The notes under the pieces: model-generated | The model's input: only the letters and a program-made list of their open reading frames with translations | What the model was told of the DNA's origin: nothing | The model's database searches: none | DNA from: Methylobacterium sp. WL1 | GTDB lineage: Bacteria; Pseudomonadota; Alphaproteobacteria; Rhizobiales; Beijerinckiaceae | Direction of reading: 5' to 3' | DNA length: 64,000 nucleotides | Assembly (NCBI RefSeq): GCF_008000895.1 | Contig: NZ_CP042823.1 | Span: 5,850,501 to 5,914,500 of the forward strand | Translations under genes and position numbers: made by a program | Shown: piece by piece, positions 17,578 to 26,808 of the stretch | How positions within the stretch are numbered: position 1 is the first letter of the stretch | Layout: every line of letters begins with the position of its first letter

Positions 17578-18306
17578 ATGTCTCAAGGACGCGTCGCGCT
17601 CGTGACGGGCGGTACCCGCGGTATCGGTGCCGCGATCTCGAAGGGCCTGCAGGCCAAGGGCTACAAGGTCGCCGCCAATTACGCCGGCAACGATGAGGCG
17701 GCCCAGGCCTTCAAGGCCGAGACCGGCATCCCGGTCTTCAAGTTCGACGTCGGCGACTACGAGAGCTGCCAGGCCGGCATCGCGGCGGTCGAGGCCGAGC
17801 TCGGCCCGGTCGAGGTTCTGGTCAACAATGCCGGCATCACCCGCGACGGCGCTTTCCACAAGATGGATTTCGCCAAGTGGCAGGCGGTCATCAAGACCAA
17901 CCTGGACTCGGTGTTCACCTGCACCCGGCCGGTGATCGAGGGCATGCGCAGCCGCGGCTTCGGCCGGATCATCATCATCTCGTCGATCAACGGCCAGAAG
18001 GGCCAGGCCGGCCAGACCAACTACTCGGCCGCCAAGGCCGGCGTGATCGGCTTCGCCAAGGCGCTCGCCCAGGAAAGCGCCTCCAAGGGCATCACCGTCA
18101 ACGTGATCGCGCCGGGCTACATCGCCACCGACATGGTGATGGCGGTGCCGGAGGAGATCCGCAACAAGATCATCGCGACGATCCCGACCGGCCGCCTCGG
18201 CAAGTCGGAAGAGATCGCCCATGCGGTGGAATACCTGGCGAGCGACGAGGCCGGCTTCATCAACGGCTCGACGCTCACCGTGAACGGCGGCCAGCACTTC
18301 GTCTGA
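17578..18306 (+). CDS. phaB: Acetoacetyl-CoA reductase (NADPH)
   Basis: 242-residue short-chain dehydrogenase that reduces acetoacetyl-CoA to (R)-3-hydroxybutyryl-CoA. The cofactor motif is TGGTRGIGAAI, the NNAG motif VLVNNAGITRDGAF, and the catalytic Ser-Tyr-Lys IIISSINGQKGQAGQTNYSA followed by AK. An AGGAGGAAA ribosome site lies just before the ATG. It forms an operon with phaA and ends in a clear terminator. Confidence 0.96.
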   Translation: MSQGRVALVTGGTRGIGAAISKGLQAKGYKVAANYAGNDEAAQAFKAETGIPVFKFDVGDYESCQAGIAAVEAELGPVEVLVNNAGITRDGAFHKMDFAKWQAVIKTNLDSVFTCTRPVIEGMRSRGFGRIIIISSINGQKGQAGQTNYSAAKAGVIGFAKALAQESASKGITVNVIAPGYIATDMVMAVPEEIRNKIIATIPTGRLGKSEEIAHAVEYLASDEAGFINGSTLTVNGGQHFV

Positions 18307-18363
18307 TTTTTTTCGGTACGACGGGCGTGTCCGGCTCTGCCGGGCCGCCACATCGATCTCCGA

Positions 18364-18400
18364 CGCCGCGCCGCCCTGCCGGGCCGCGCGGCGTTTCTTT
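18364..18400 (+). terminator. Rho-independent terminator of phaAB
   Basis: CGCCGCGC (18364-18371) pairs with GCGCGGCG (18386-18393), and the inner GCCC pairs with GGGC around TGCC. TTTCTTT follows. It lies 58 bp after the phaB stop. Confidence 0.75.
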
Positions 18401-18467
18401 GTGTTCGTGCTTCCGGTCAGATCTCATCTTCGATCGGCGACACACGGCCGGCAGGATAAGCCGCCTT

Positions 18468-18579
18468 GTCATTCCGGGGCGCCGCAGGCGAGCCCGGAAC
18501 CCAGAGCCGCCGCCGGTGCAAGGTCATCATGGACCTGAGTTTCTGGATTCCGGGCTCCGCTTCACGGTCCCGGAATGAC
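18468..18579. repeat. 112-bp palindromic intergenic repeat, copy 1
   Basis: It begins GTCATTCCGGGGCGCCGCAG and ends CGGTCCCGGAATGAC. Inside, GCGAGCCCGGAACCCAGAG faces TTCTGGATTCCGGGCTC. The whole is an imperfect hairpin, 112 bp long, with full copies at 28868-28979 and 45370-45482 that differ mainly in the loop. It fills part of the 590-bp gap after phaB, which otherwise holds nothing recognisable. Confidence 0.8.
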
Positions 18580-18897
18580 CGGGTGGCTGCTCGTAAGACG
18601 CTCGGACTTCAGAGCGATCACAGCTCGTATTTTCCGCACAAACACCGGTTTGGACTGATCCTCGCAGGATCTTTGTCAAAATCGCGCCGGTGGGCGGAAC
18701 GAAATCCACGCGATCCTCACGGATTTCTTTTCACACCGTAGATCCCATCAGACCGCGCGTGGATCTGTGCATTGCGGGGTCGGACGCGCGGAATCGCACA
18801 GGTGCTCCGGAACACGAACAATTCGAGCTGTCCCGGATAGGTCTCGTTTCGGCCCGGCGTGGTTGTTCGCGCCAGCAAGAACGAAGGCCCCGATACG

Positions 18898-19347
18898 ATG
18901 AACACCCCATTCACCAAGCGCGATGCCGGTGAAACTCTTGCCGCCGACCGGACGGTCGATGCACGCGGCGTCGCGATGCTGGCCAAGCTCGGTCTCGCCG
19001 CGGCCTGCGCCCTCGGCCTCGCCGCCTGCGTCACCCCGCAGGAACGGCACGCGATGGATCAGGGCCAGTGCTACGACTTCGGCTTCGAGCCCGGCACCGA
19101 TGCGTTTGCCCAGTGCACGATGGACCTGCACCAGCAGCGTGCGCTGACCCAAGCCAACCGGGACCTGTACTGGCAGTCCCAGTTCGCCGCGCAGACCCGC
19201 CGCCGGGAGGCGCAGCAGGATCTCTACAAGCAGATCAGCCTGCAGCGCAGCGGCGACCCCCGCTTTCCCGTCTGCGGCGCCGCCTCGGACGGCGGCATGG
19301 ACCGCCGGACCATGACCTGGTTCGGCCCGAACTGCCGCGCCCGCTGA
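18898..19347 (+). CDS. Small lipoprotein, unknown function
   Basis: 149 residues from the ATG at 18898, which has GAAGG ten bases upstream. The lipobox LGLAACVTPQ suggests export and lipidation at the Cys. That leaves an unusually long leader, and an ATG at 18976 (MLAKLGLAAACALGLAAC) would give a normal one. The mature part has four more cysteines and MDLHQQRALTQANRDLYWQS. Such short Cys-containing lipoproteins are common in Methylobacteriaceae. The function is unknown. Confidence 0.7.
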   Translation: MNTPFTKRDAGETLAADRTVDARGVAMLAKLGLAAACALGLAACVTPQERHAMDQGQCYDFGFEPGTDAFAQCTMDLHQQRALTQANRDLYWQSQFAAQTRRREAQQDLYKQISLQRSGDPRFPVCGAASDGGMDRRTMTWFGPNCRAR

Positions 19348-19368
19348 TCCCGATCCGGAGAGACTCCC

Positions 19369-19644
19369 ATGTCCGATGTCACCACCTTGCCCGATGTCAC
19401 CACCCTGCCCGACGTCACCACCCGCGGCCCGCAGAAGCCGGGCCGGATCATCTTCATTGCCACCGCCCTGGTCGGCACCGCGACCGGATTCATCACCGGC
19501 GACATCGTGCTGTTCATCCTGGCTCTTTTCGGCTGCGCGTCCGTGCTCAGCGTGAGCTACGCGCTGGTCGCCCGCCGCCTCGGTTGGCAGCCGGTGAAGT
19601 TCGGCGAGCTGTTCGACATGGTTTTGCTGCTGGCACACCCCTGA
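19369..19644 (+). CDS. Small two-helix membrane protein
   Basis: 91 residues, 21 bp after the lipoprotein gene and probably co-transcribed. The N-terminus is three repeats of DVTTLP/DVTTR from an 18-bp tandem repeat, followed by two membrane helices (IIFIATALVGTATGFITGDI and VLFILALFGCASVLSVSYAL). I do not recognise the family. Confidence 0.6.
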   Translation: MSDVTTLPDVTTLPDVTTRGPQKPGRIIFIATALVGTATGFITGDIVLFILALFGCASVLSVSYALVARRLGWQPVKFGELFDMVLLLAHP

Positions 19645-19759
19645 CCGGCTTCCCTTCGCGGGCTACGCGAAGGGAAACCGGAACGGCCGGCTCACTTCTC
19701 CGAAGTCTGGCCGGTCACGCCCCCCTTAGCTTCGCTGAATCGACGCTCCCGAGACCGCC

Positions 19760-19849
19760 ATGACGCTCGCCCTGATCCTCGCCAGCCTCCTCCTGGTCAA
19801 CGTTCTGATGGCCGGCCTGTTCTCCCTGGTCGCCCTCTGGGCCGATTGA
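19760..19849 (+). CDS. 29-residue membrane peptide
   Basis: Encodes MTLALILASLLLVNVLMAGL then FSLVALWAD, a single membrane helix with almost no charge. The reading frame is short, but the composition is coherent and it sits in a gap between genes. No good ribosome-binding site is visible, so it is tentative. Confidence 0.4.
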   Translation: MTLALILASLLLVNVLMAGLFSLVALWAD

Positions 19850-19950
19850 GCGGCGGTGCTCGCCGCCGAAGCGGATACCGGTCCGGCGTCAGCAAGCGCG
19901 TCGAATCAAGGGCTTAGCCCCGTTCCCGACGGACCCGCGCTCCGGACCAG

Positions 19951-21177
19951 TCAAGGCGCGCCGACGCAATTGGCGTAGAACGTCGTGGTCGCCGGCCAGT
20001 CCGAGAACACCCCGAGCACGCCAACCTGCCCGTGCAGCACGTCCAGCAACCGCAGGATGTCGCCATCGCCGGTCACCACCGGTTTTACCGACTGGTAGTA
20101 GTAGCCGCCGCCCTCCTTGAGCGGGCCCGACCGCTCCAGCGACCAGGCGATCAGGCCGAGACCGGCCTTCTTGGCCTCCCTCGCATAGGTCGAGGGCTCG
20201 ATGGCGCCCTCAGGCCCGGGACGCACCAGCATCCACAGGGGCGGCGCCAGGATTTTCACGCCCTTGGCGGAGAGTTCGGTCATGCCGGGCTTCCAGGTCT
20301 CCGGCTTCTCCGGGTCGAAGCCCTTGGTGGTCTCGTCCCGGTCGTCGAGGAAGATCGCCTGGCGGCCGAAATCCGGATCCTTTTCCAGCCAATACAGGAT
20401 GTCCCGCAGCTGGAAGCTCTGCGGATAGACGTCGGAGGCCGGTATTCCGGCTTGCTTGTACTCGTCGATCAGCTGCTGGGCGTATTGGTCCTGGGTGTAG
20501 TTGCCCTCGAACGGCATCGCGACCTGGGGCGCCTTCAGCTCCGGCGTGAACTTGCGCCCCATCCCCTTCACCAGGGCGATGTACTCCTTGTGGGACATCA
20601 GCGTGCCGGTGGTGGCGTAGAGGTCGGTGCGCCAGCGCGGCGTGGCATTCATGTAGCCGGCCAGCGTTGTCGCCTCCGGGTCGGCCGCGTCCATCTTGCC
20701 GTTGAGCGACTTGAACTCGTCGAGGGTCAGGTCGCTGGTGCAGCACTTGGCCGAAGCCTTGCGGCCCGTGGCCGGGTCGGCCGGTTCGAAACCCTTCGTG
20801 CACTTCGCCGCAAGGTTCGGCCGGGCCAGGATGTCCGTGGTCGTGTGCAGGTCGCACTGGCTGTGCCGACAGACCAGCTGGCGGTCCTTGGTGAAGGCGA
20901 CGTCGCACTCGATGATCCCGGCCCCCATCCGGTAGGCCGCGAGCAGCCCCTCGCGGGTATGCTCCGGAAACATCAGGGGCGCCCCCCGATGCGAGATCGA
21001 GAAGGTTCGCGGCGTGTAGGGCCGGTCGACGCCGCAACCGGCCAGGTGATCCTTGAGCGGCCCGGGCTTCAGTTGGTCGACGAGGTAGAATGGACGCGGC
21101 CCGAGCTGCACCCCCTCGCCGGCGTATGCCGACCCACCCGCCAGCAGCAGCCCGAGGACGGCTAGGATCGTGCGCAT
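19951..21177 (-). CDS. Periplasmic glycerophosphodiester phosphodiesterase
   Basis: 408 residues from the ATG at 21177, which has GGGAGA upstream and begins the signal peptide [20 protein letters not shown]. It splits glycerophosphodiesters to glycerol-3-phosphate and an alcohol. The family motif HRG is in [20 protein letters not shown], and the metal-binding pair is in [15 protein letters not shown]. The second histidine lies in [18 protein letters not shown]. An insert with several Cys (KCTKG, KCCTS) distinguishes the longer periplasmic form. It is divergent from the DMT transporter gene. Confidence 0.9.
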   Translation of the reverse strand: MRTILAVLGLLLAGGSAYAGEGVQLGPRPFYLVDQLKPGPLKDHLAGCGVDRPYTPRTFSISHRGAPLMFPEHTREGLLAAYRMGAGIIECDVAFTKDRQLVCRHSQCDLHTTTDILARPNLAAKCTKGFEPADPATGRKASAKCCTSDLTLDEFKSLNGKMDAADPEATTLAGYMNATPRWRTDLYATTGTLMSHKEYIALVKGMGRKFTPELKAPQVAMPFEGNYTQDQYAQQLIDEYKQAGIPASDVYPQSFQLRDILYWLEKDPDFGRQAIFLDDRDETTKGFDPEKPETWKPGMTELSAKGVKILAPPLWMLVRPGPEGAIEPSTYAREAKKAGLGLIAWSLERSGPLKEGGGYYYQSVKPVVTGDGDILRLLDVLHGQVGVLGVFSDWPATTTFYANCVGAP

Positions 21178-21275
21178 CGACAGTTCTCCCGGTTCCTGCT
21201 GCCCGTAAGACCGGACGGTGACAGAGCCGTGACCCCGTCTCGCCGACTCACGATTTCGCATGGTAGCTGCGATCC

Positions 21276-22190
21276 ATGAGCCGAACAGCGTCATCCGCGA
21301 CCCGCGACATATCGCGCTCCACCGCCACCCTCGCGGGCTTCGGGGCGATCCTGCTGTGGTCGCTGCTCGCCTTGTTTACCGCGGCCTCCGGGAGGGTGCC
21401 GCCGTTCCAGCTCGCCGCCATGACCTTCTGGATCGGCGGCCTGTGCGGCTGCGCCGCCTGGATCCGTCGTCCCGCCAGGGCCCGCGCTCTGCTCCAGCCC
21501 TGGCCGGTCTGGCTGCTCGGAGTCGGGGGGCTGTTCGGCTATCACGCCCTCTATTTCAGCGCCCTGCGCTTGGCGCCGCCGGCCGAGGCCGGGCTCATCA
21601 ACTACCTCTGGCCGCTGCTGATTGTCCTGTTCTCCGCCCGGCTGCCGGGCTCGGGCGGCTTGCGCGCCGGACATCTCGCCGGGGCGGTGCTCGGTCTGGC
21701 CGGCGTCGCCGCCCTGTTCCTCGGACGGGGCAACCTCGATTTCGCCGCGGGCGCGCTGCCCGGCTACGCCGCCTCCCTCGCGGCGGCCTTCGTGTGGGCC
21801 GGCTACTCGGTGCTGTCGGCCCGGGTCGGCCAGGTGCCGACCGACGCGGTCGCGGGCTTCTGCCTCGTCACGGCGGCGCTGAGCCTGGCCTGTCATCTCG
21901 CCTTCGAGACCACGGTCTGGCCGGCGGACGCGACGCAATGGGGGGCGGTGCTGCTTCTCGGGATCGGGCCGGTGGGGGCCGCCTTCTATCTCTGGGACAT
22001 CGGCTGCAAGCGGGGCGACGTCCGCCTGCTCGGCGTTACGGCCTACGCGGCGCCGGTGCTGTCGACACTGATCCTCGTGGCGACCGGTTACGCCAGCCCG
22101 GGCCCGGCCCTGGCGCTGGCCTGCCTGCTGATCGTAGCCGGCGCGCTGACGGCGGTGCGGGCATCCCGGGCTGCCCCGAGGGCGGTCTGA
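21276..22190 (+). CDS. DMT-superfamily (EamA) transporter
   Basis: 304 residues with about ten hydrophobic helices in two EamA halves. Examples are [36 protein letters not shown] and [20 protein letters not shown]. It is closest in layout to YddG-type exporters of aromatic amino acids. The actual substrate cannot be read from sequence. It lies 126 bp before the XdhC genes on the same strand. Confidence 0.85.
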   Translation: MSRTASSATRDISRSTATLAGFGAILLWSLLALFTAASGRVPPFQLAAMTFWIGGLCGCAAWIRRPARARALLQPWPVWLLGVGGLFGYHALYFSALRLAPPAEAGLINYLWPLLIVLFSARLPGSGGLRAGHLAGAVLGLAGVAALFLGRGNLDFAAGALPGYAASLAAAFVWAGYSVLSARVGQVPTDAVAGFCLVTAALSLACHLAFETTVWPADATQWGAVLLLGIGPVGAAFYLWDIGCKRGDVRLLGVTAYAAPVLSTLILVATGYASPGPALALACLLIVAGALTAVRASRAAPRAV

Positions 22191-22316
22191 TCTCCACGCT
22201 TGGTGGCCGCTGATGGAGCCGTCACGATCGTGGGCGGCGCGGCGCCTTGCACGGCGCCGCCCGGGCCATACCTGTTGGTGGCGGGGGGCACCCGCCGGCC
22301 GAAGGTCTCGAGGGCC

Positions 22317-22640
22317 ATGCTTAGCACCGATACAGACATCCTCGCCGCCGCCTCATCCTGGCGGCGGGACGGGCGCGCCGTGGCACTCGCCACCGTGATC
22401 GAGACCTGGGGCTCGGCGCCGCGACCCGTCGGGAGCCACCTCGTGGTCGATGGAGACGGCAGTTTCCTTGGCTCCGTCTCGGGCGGCTGCGTCGAGGGAT
22501 CTGTAATTACCGAGGCGATCGAGGTGATCGAGGCCGGAACGCCGCGCATCCTCGAATTCGGTGTCGCTGACGAGACCGCATGGCGGGCCGGGCTGTCCTG
22601 CGGTGGCCGGATCCGGGTGTTCGTCGAGCGGGTCGACTGA
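22317..22640 (+). CDS. XdhC/CoxI N-terminal domain protein
   Basis: 107 residues. The XdhC_CoxI motif is GSAPRPVGSHLVVDGDGSFL then GSVSGGCVEGSVITEAIEVI, and it ends LSCGGRIRVFVERVD. XdhC proteins bind molybdenum cofactor, protect it during sulfuration and insert it in xanthine-dehydrogenase-family enzymes. Here the protein carries only the first half. The second half is the next gene, whose ATG overlaps this stop (TGATG). Confidence 0.85.
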   Translation: MLSTDTDILAAASSWRRDGRAVALATVIETWGSAPRPVGSHLVVDGDGSFLGSVSGGCVEGSVITEAIEVIEAGTPRILEFGVADETAWRAGLSCGGRIRVFVERVD

Positions 22641-23341
22641 TGCGCACCGAGATTCTAGACAGCCTCAACGCCGAGCGCGCCGCGCGCCGGGCCGCGATCC
22701 TGGTCACCGATCTGGTCGACGGGACGCAGCGCCTCGTTCGCGAGGACGAAATAGCCGCTGATCCGTCGGCGGAGGGTCTGCGCCGGCATATGGCCTCGGG
22801 CAAGAGCGGCTTGGTCGAAATCGACGGCCGGCAGGTTTTCTTGACCGTGCAGGTGCCTCCGGTTCGTCTCGTGGTGATCGGCGCCGTCCACATCTCGCAA
22901 GCGATGGCGCCCATGGCGGCCGGCCTCGACCTCGCCCTCACCGTGATCGACCCGCGTACCGCCTTCGCGAGCGCGGAGCGCTTTCCGGGTGTCGACCTCG
23001 TGGCCGAGTGGCCCGATGCCGCCCTTGGGGGCCGCGTGGCACCCCTCGATCGCTACTGCGCGCTCGCGGCGCTGACCCACGATCCCAAGATCGACGATCC
23101 GGCTCTGAAGGCGGCCCTGTCCGCCGGGTGCTTCTATGTCGGGGCGCTGGGCTCACGTAAGACTCATGCAGCCCGCGCCGCACGGCTCGCGGAGGCCGGT
23201 TTCTCATCCGAGCAGATCGGCCAGATTCGGGCGCCGATCGGGCTTGCCATTGGGGCGGTGAGCCCGGCTGAGATTGCGCTGGCGGTGCTGGCCGAGGTCG
23301 TCGCGACGCTCCGCCAGGTCCCGCGTCTGGAGGCCGCGTGA
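22640..23341 (+). CDS. XdhC Rossmann-domain protein
   Basis: 233 residues. It begins MRTEILDSLNAERAARRAAI and carries the Rossmann core VRLVVIGAVHISQAMAPMAA and the late motif YVGALGSRKTHAARAARLAE of XdhC_C domains. It completes the function of the preceding half-protein, which points to a two-subunit XdhC. It overlaps the following gene by four bases (GTGA). Confidence 0.88.
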   Translation: MRTEILDSLNAERAARRAAILVTDLVDGTQRLVREDEIAADPSAEGLRRHMASGKSGLVEIDGRQVFLTVQVPPVRLVVIGAVHISQAMAPMAAGLDLALTVIDPRTAFASAERFPGVDLVAEWPDAALGGRVAPLDRYCALAALTHDPKIDDPALKAALSAGCFYVGALGSRKTHAARAARLAEAGFSSEQIGQIRAPIGLAIGAVSPAEIALAVLAEVVATLRQVPRLEAA

Positions 23342-24363
23342 GGTTCGGCCCCGTGCCGGTCACCGAGGCTGCCGGCTTGATCAGCGCCCATACCGTGCGG
23401 CGCGACGGCGTCACCCTGCGCAAGGGCGCGGTGATCCCCGAGGAGGCGGCTGCCAGCTTGGCCCGGGCGGGCCTCTCGGAGATCGTCGCTGCCGCCCTCG
23501 AACCCGATGACGTCGGCGAGGACGCGGCCGCAGCCCGGCTCGCCGCGCATCTGCGCGGGCCGAACCTGCGCGCGGAGGCCCCCTTCACCGGCCGTTGCAA
23601 CCTGTTCGCCGAAACCGCTGGGGTCCTGACCCTGGCGCCCGCCTGGATCGACGCGGTCAACGCCGTCGACGAGGCGGTGACGGTGGCGACCTTGCCGCCG
23701 TTCAAGCCGGTGGTCGAGGGCGAGATGGTCGCCACCGTGAAGATCATTCCGTACGCCGTGCCGGGTGCGGTCCTCGCGCGGGCCTGCGCGGCCGAGACCG
23801 GCGGAGCGCTGGCGGTGGCACCCTACCGCCGCCGGCGTGTGGGCGTGGTCTCGACCCGCCTGCCGAGCCTCAAGGAGGCCACCATCGATCGGACGCTCCG
23901 CGTCCTGGCCGAGCGCCTCGCACCGGCCGGCGCCGCGATCGTCTTCGAGAATCGCGTGGCGCACACGGCCGGGGCCGTGGCGGGGGCGCTGATCGAGGCG
24001 ATCGACGGCGCGGGCGCGGATCTAGTGGTCGTGTTCGGAGCCTCGGCCATCGCCGACCGGCGCGACGTGATCCCGGCCGGTATCGCGGCGGCGGGGGGGG
24101 GGGTGGAGCATCTGGGCATGCCGGTCGATCCTGGGAACCTGCTCCTGGTCGGCAGCCGGGCCGGCGTGCCGGTAGTCGGGGCGCCGGGCTGTGCCCGCTC
24201 GCCCAAGGAGAACGGCTTCGACTGGATTTTGCACCGGCTACTGGCGGACCTGCCCGTGACGCGGGCCGACATCGTCGCCCTGGGGGTGGGCGGCCTGCTG
24301 ATGGAGATCGTCTCGCGGCCGCAGCCTCGGGCCGGCGGCGAGGCGGCGAATGCCGATGTCTGA
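23338..24363 (+). CDS. Molybdopterin-binding (MoaB/Mog-MoeA domain) protein
   Basis: 341 residues with a GTG start that overlaps the XdhC stop. The first part, FGPVPVTEAAGLISAHTVRR, resembles MoeA. The central part has the MoaB/Mog pocket, VVVFGASAIADRRDVIPAGI followed by GGGVEHLGMPVDPGNLLLVG. The G10 run at 24093-24102 stays in frame. In related bacteria this domain is often fused to the cytidylyltransferase encoded next. Here they are separate overlapping frames. It probably presents MPT/Moco for CTP-dependent maturation. Confidence 0.82.
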   Translation: MRFGPVPVTEAAGLISAHTVRRDGVTLRKGAVIPEEAAASLARAGLSEIVAAALEPDDVGEDAAAARLAAHLRGPNLRAEAPFTGRCNLFAETAGVLTLAPAWIDAVNAVDEAVTVATLPPFKPVVEGEMVATVKIIPYAVPGAVLARACAAETGGALAVAPYRRRRVGVVSTRLPSLKEATIDRTLRVLAERLAPAGAAIVFENRVAHTAGAVAGALIEAIDGAGADLVVVFGASAIADRRDVIPAGIAAAGGGVEHLGMPVDPGNLLLVGSRAGVPVVGAPGCARSPKENGFDWILHRLLADLPVTRADIVALGVGGLLMEIVSRPQPRAGGEAANADV

Positions 24364-24949
24364 GATCGGCACCGTCCTGCTGGCGGCGGGCCTTGGAACC
24401 CGGTTCGGCCCGGAGCCCAAGATGTTGGCGCTGCTCGACGGCCGCCCGCTGGTCCGCCACGCGGCCGAGGCCGCCCTGGCGGCCGGTCCGCGCCCGGTGG
24501 TGGTGGTACTCGGCGCCCATGCCGACGCCGTGCGGAGGGCGCTCTCCGGGCTCGATGTGGTGCTGGTCGAGAACCCGGATTTCCGCGCCGGGCTGGCGAC
24601 GTCGCTGCGTGCGGGCGTGGCGGCGCTCCCGCGCAACTGCGAAGCAGCCGTCATCGTGCTCGGCGATATGCCGCGGATCTTCGCGGATCACATCGACCGA
24701 TTGGCCGCAGCCTTCGAAGAGTCTTCGCGTTCTGTGGCGGCCGTCGTCCCTGTTCTGGACAGCCTTCGCGGAAACCCGGTGCTGCTCAATCTGCGCCGCC
24801 TCGCCCCCGACATCGGCCAGCTCACCGGCGACCGTGGCGCCGGACCGCTGCTCCGGGACCGATCCGATGTCCTGGAGATCCCGGGCGATGCGGCGATCGC
24901 CCTCGATATCGACACGCCGGCCGCGTTGAGGGCCGCCGAGGACGCCTGA
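24350..24949 (+). CDS. Molybdenum cofactor cytidylyltransferase (MocA-like)
   Basis: 199 residues from ATG 24350 (ATG 24356 is equally possible). The nucleotidyltransferase start is GTVLLAAGLGTRFGPEPKML, with AVIVLGDMPRIFADHIDRL holding the metal-binding Asp and RGNPVLLNLRRLAPDI the acceptor loop. Such enzymes add CMP to molybdopterin to give the MCD cofactor of xanthine-dehydrogenase and CO-dehydrogenase-type enzymes. It overlaps the Mog-like gene by 14 bp and is last in the four-gene operon. Confidence 0.85.
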   Translation: MPMSEIGTVLLAAGLGTRFGPEPKMLALLDGRPLVRHAAEAALAAGPRPVVVVLGAHADAVRRALSGLDVVLVENPDFRAGLATSLRAGVAALPRNCEAAVIVLGDMPRIFADHIDRLAAAFEESSRSVAAVVPVLDSLRGNPVLLNLRRLAPDIGQLTGDRGAGPLLRDRSDVLEIPGDAAIALDIDTPAALRAAEDA

Positions 24950-24952
24950 CGC

Positions 24953-25126
24953 TCAGCGCCCGGTCGCGCTCGGGGCCCGTCCGGCCTTGGCGTCGCTCCG
25001 GCAGCGGTCGGAGCAGTAGCGCACCTCGTCCCAGACTCGTTCCCACTTCTTGCGCCAGGCGAAGGGGCGGCCGCATTGGGCGCACACCTTCTCCGGGAGG
25101 TCGCCCTTGCGGCGCATCCGCGGCAT
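24953..25126 (-). CDS. DUF2256 zinc-ribbon-like small protein
   Basis: 57 residues: [20 protein letters not shown], then [20 protein letters not shown] and RCRSDAK. The CxxC and CxxxC pairs and the KxW-x-W-x-x-VxYCSxRC pattern define DUF2256, a short family with unknown function often near photolyase or cryptochrome genes. It is convergent with the Mo-cofactor operon, three bases after its stop. Confidence 0.85.
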   Translation of the reverse strand: MPRMRRKGDLPEKVCAQCGRPFAWRKKWERVWDEVRYCSDRCRSDAKAGRAPSATGR

Positions 25127-25231
25127 CGTTCCGACCCCTGTTACCGTGCATGATCCGGGGCGGAACAGGGCTGGGCCCGGTCCGTTCCGTCTTCACGACA
25201 TCGAACACGTTGAACGAGGTGGGAGCGCGCC

Positions 25232-25390
25232 ATGCTGAAAGTCACCGATATCGACTTCCACGATCGCTCGACGGACCAGCCCTTGAGCGGCTGGTACATC
25301 ACCGATGCCAACGGTGCGATGATCGGCGACGCGCACCGCTACGACGACCAGGCCAGCGGGCTGCGTGCGCTCAGCGCCCTGAGCGTGTGA
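25232..25390 (+). CDS. 52-residue hypothetical protein
   Basis: MLKVTDIDFHDRSTDQPLSG then WYITDANGAMIGDAHRYDDQ. GAGGTGGGAG provides a ribosome-binding site. The protein is acidic and soluble, with no helix of membrane type. It overlaps the convergent acyltransferase gene by 20 bp at the 3' ends. Confidence 0.6.
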   Translation: MLKVTDIDFHDRSTDQPLSGWYITDANGAMIGDAHRYDDQASGLRALSALSV

Positions 25391-26558
25391 CGCGCCTCGG
25401 GTCGGCCCGGGTGTCCAGCACCTTGGCGAGCCCGAGCATCACCGCGAGTCCGGTGAGGTTGACCGCCATCTGGAGTGGCCACGCCGTGTCGAAGGTGCGG
25501 TAGAGGATCCGCCCGATCAGGGCCGCCAGGCAGCCGGCGGCAAAGATCTCCAGGGAATGTCGGCCGCAGGCATCGATCAGCCGCAGCCGGTGCCAACCGG
25601 AGAGGCGCCGGACGGCCGGGGCGCTGAAGATCAGGTAGGTCAGCGCGAGGATGTGCAGCAGGCGCAGCGGCGCGACATGGCCCTTGTCCGGCGGGCCGAT
25701 CGGCAGCACCCGGAGATCCGGCAGGCCCCAGTCCGTCCAGGAGCCGCCCTGCAGCAGCCCGAACGCCAGGTAGGCGAAGGCGAGGGCGGCCGCCCAGTTG
25801 CGCCAGGGGAGCAAGCCGTTCCCGGCCCGGACCGCCATCGCCAGGATGGCTCCGATCACGAACAGGAACTGCCAGGCGAACGGGTTGAAGTACCAGCCGT
25901 CGTCCACCGCGGCGGCGTTTGGCAGGTTCAGGTGGGAATCGACGTTGGCGGCCAGCCATAGCGTCCCCGAGAGCGCCAGCACCCCCCAGACCCCGCGTTG
26001 CAACCCGAAATAGATGGCCGGGAACAGGGCCAGCAGCAGGATGTAGAGCGGCAGGATGTCGAGGTAGTTCGGCAGCGCGTTGAGGACGAGGCCGCGCAGG
26101 AGGCCGGGCAGCAGCCCCATCTGCAGCAGCGGCGCGACGCCGAAGCGTGGCGTCAGCCCGGTGAGATCCATCCAGATGCGGACGATGATCAGCGTGGCGA
26201 GCAGCAGTCCGGCCTGGAACAGGTAGATCCGCAGGCAGCGCCGGGCGATGCGTGCCAGGGTCGGCCACGTCCCGGCCCGGCCGAACAGGCCGCCATAGGC
26301 CACCATCGACGCGTAGCCCGCCAGCAGCACGAAGATCTCGGCCGCATCCGAGAAGCCGAAATTGTGCAGGGTATAGAGCGCCGGCGCGTTGCGCGGGATG
26401 TGGTCGATGAAGATCGTCAGGAGCGCGAAGCCGCGCAGCACGTCGACCCGGGCGTCCCGGACGGGCTTCTTCGGAGCTGGCCCGGGCACCAGCGCCGGGT
26501 CCGACGCGGGTGCCATGCCGCTGATGGGCGCTCGCTCAAGGTCGTCGAGGCTCTTCAC
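25371..26558 (-). CDS. OpgC-family membrane acyltransferase
   Basis: About 395 residues from the GTG at 26558; the frame stays open to 26639 and ATG 26519 is another candidate. The core begins RDARVDVLRGFALLTIFIDH, the OpgC/DUF1624 start with the R-x-D-x-x-RG motif and a conserved His-Ile. Ten or so membrane helices follow. OpgC succinylates osmoregulated periplasmic glucans, and related proteins O-acylate surface glycans. No opgGH genes are in the window, so the acceptor is unknown. Confidence 0.82.
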   Translation of the reverse strand: MKSLDDLERAPISGMAPASDPALVPGPAPKKPVRDARVDVLRGFALLTIFIDHIPRNAPALYTLHNFGFSDAAEIFVLLAGYASMVAYGGLFGRAGTWPTLARIARRCLRIYLFQAGLLLATLIIVRIWMDLTGLTPRFGVAPLLQMGLLPGLLRGLVLNALPNYLDILPLYILLLALFPAIYFGLQRGVWGVLALSGTLWLAANVDSHLNLPNAAAVDDGWYFNPFAWQFLFVIGAILAMAVRAGNGLLPWRNWAAALAFAYLAFGLLQGGSWTDWGLPDLRVLPIGPPDKGHVAPLRLLHILALTYLIFSAPAVRRLSGWHRLRLIDACGRHSLEIFAAGCLAALIGRILYRTFDTAWPLQMAVNLTGLAVMLGLAKVLDTRADPRRVTRSGR

Positions 26559-26808
26559 GCAGCCATCACCGGGACGCTCTTTCGCCAGGGTCGGCGCGGG
26601 ACGTGCACCGCAATGCAATATAACTGACCCAAACACCAATGCCGCGACGGATCGCGCCGATCACGCGCCTTTGTTCCGGACCGTGCGAGTGACGAAGGGC
26701 ATGCCGTCCCCCCGGTCGCGCCGTCCCGCGCCTTGCTTGTGATAAGTTCGAGATCGAATCCGACCGATCCCATGTCAGGCCCTGTCGCTGCGTCGCAGGT
26801 GAGGGTGA

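Noticed and set aside
18468..18579. 112-bp palindrome as a CRISPR array or tRNA gene
   Set aside because: Single copies per site, no spacer structure, no cloverleaf. It is a dispersed hairpin repeat.
24093..24102. G10 run as another frameshift site
   Set aside because: The protein reads through in frame with conserved sequence on both sides.
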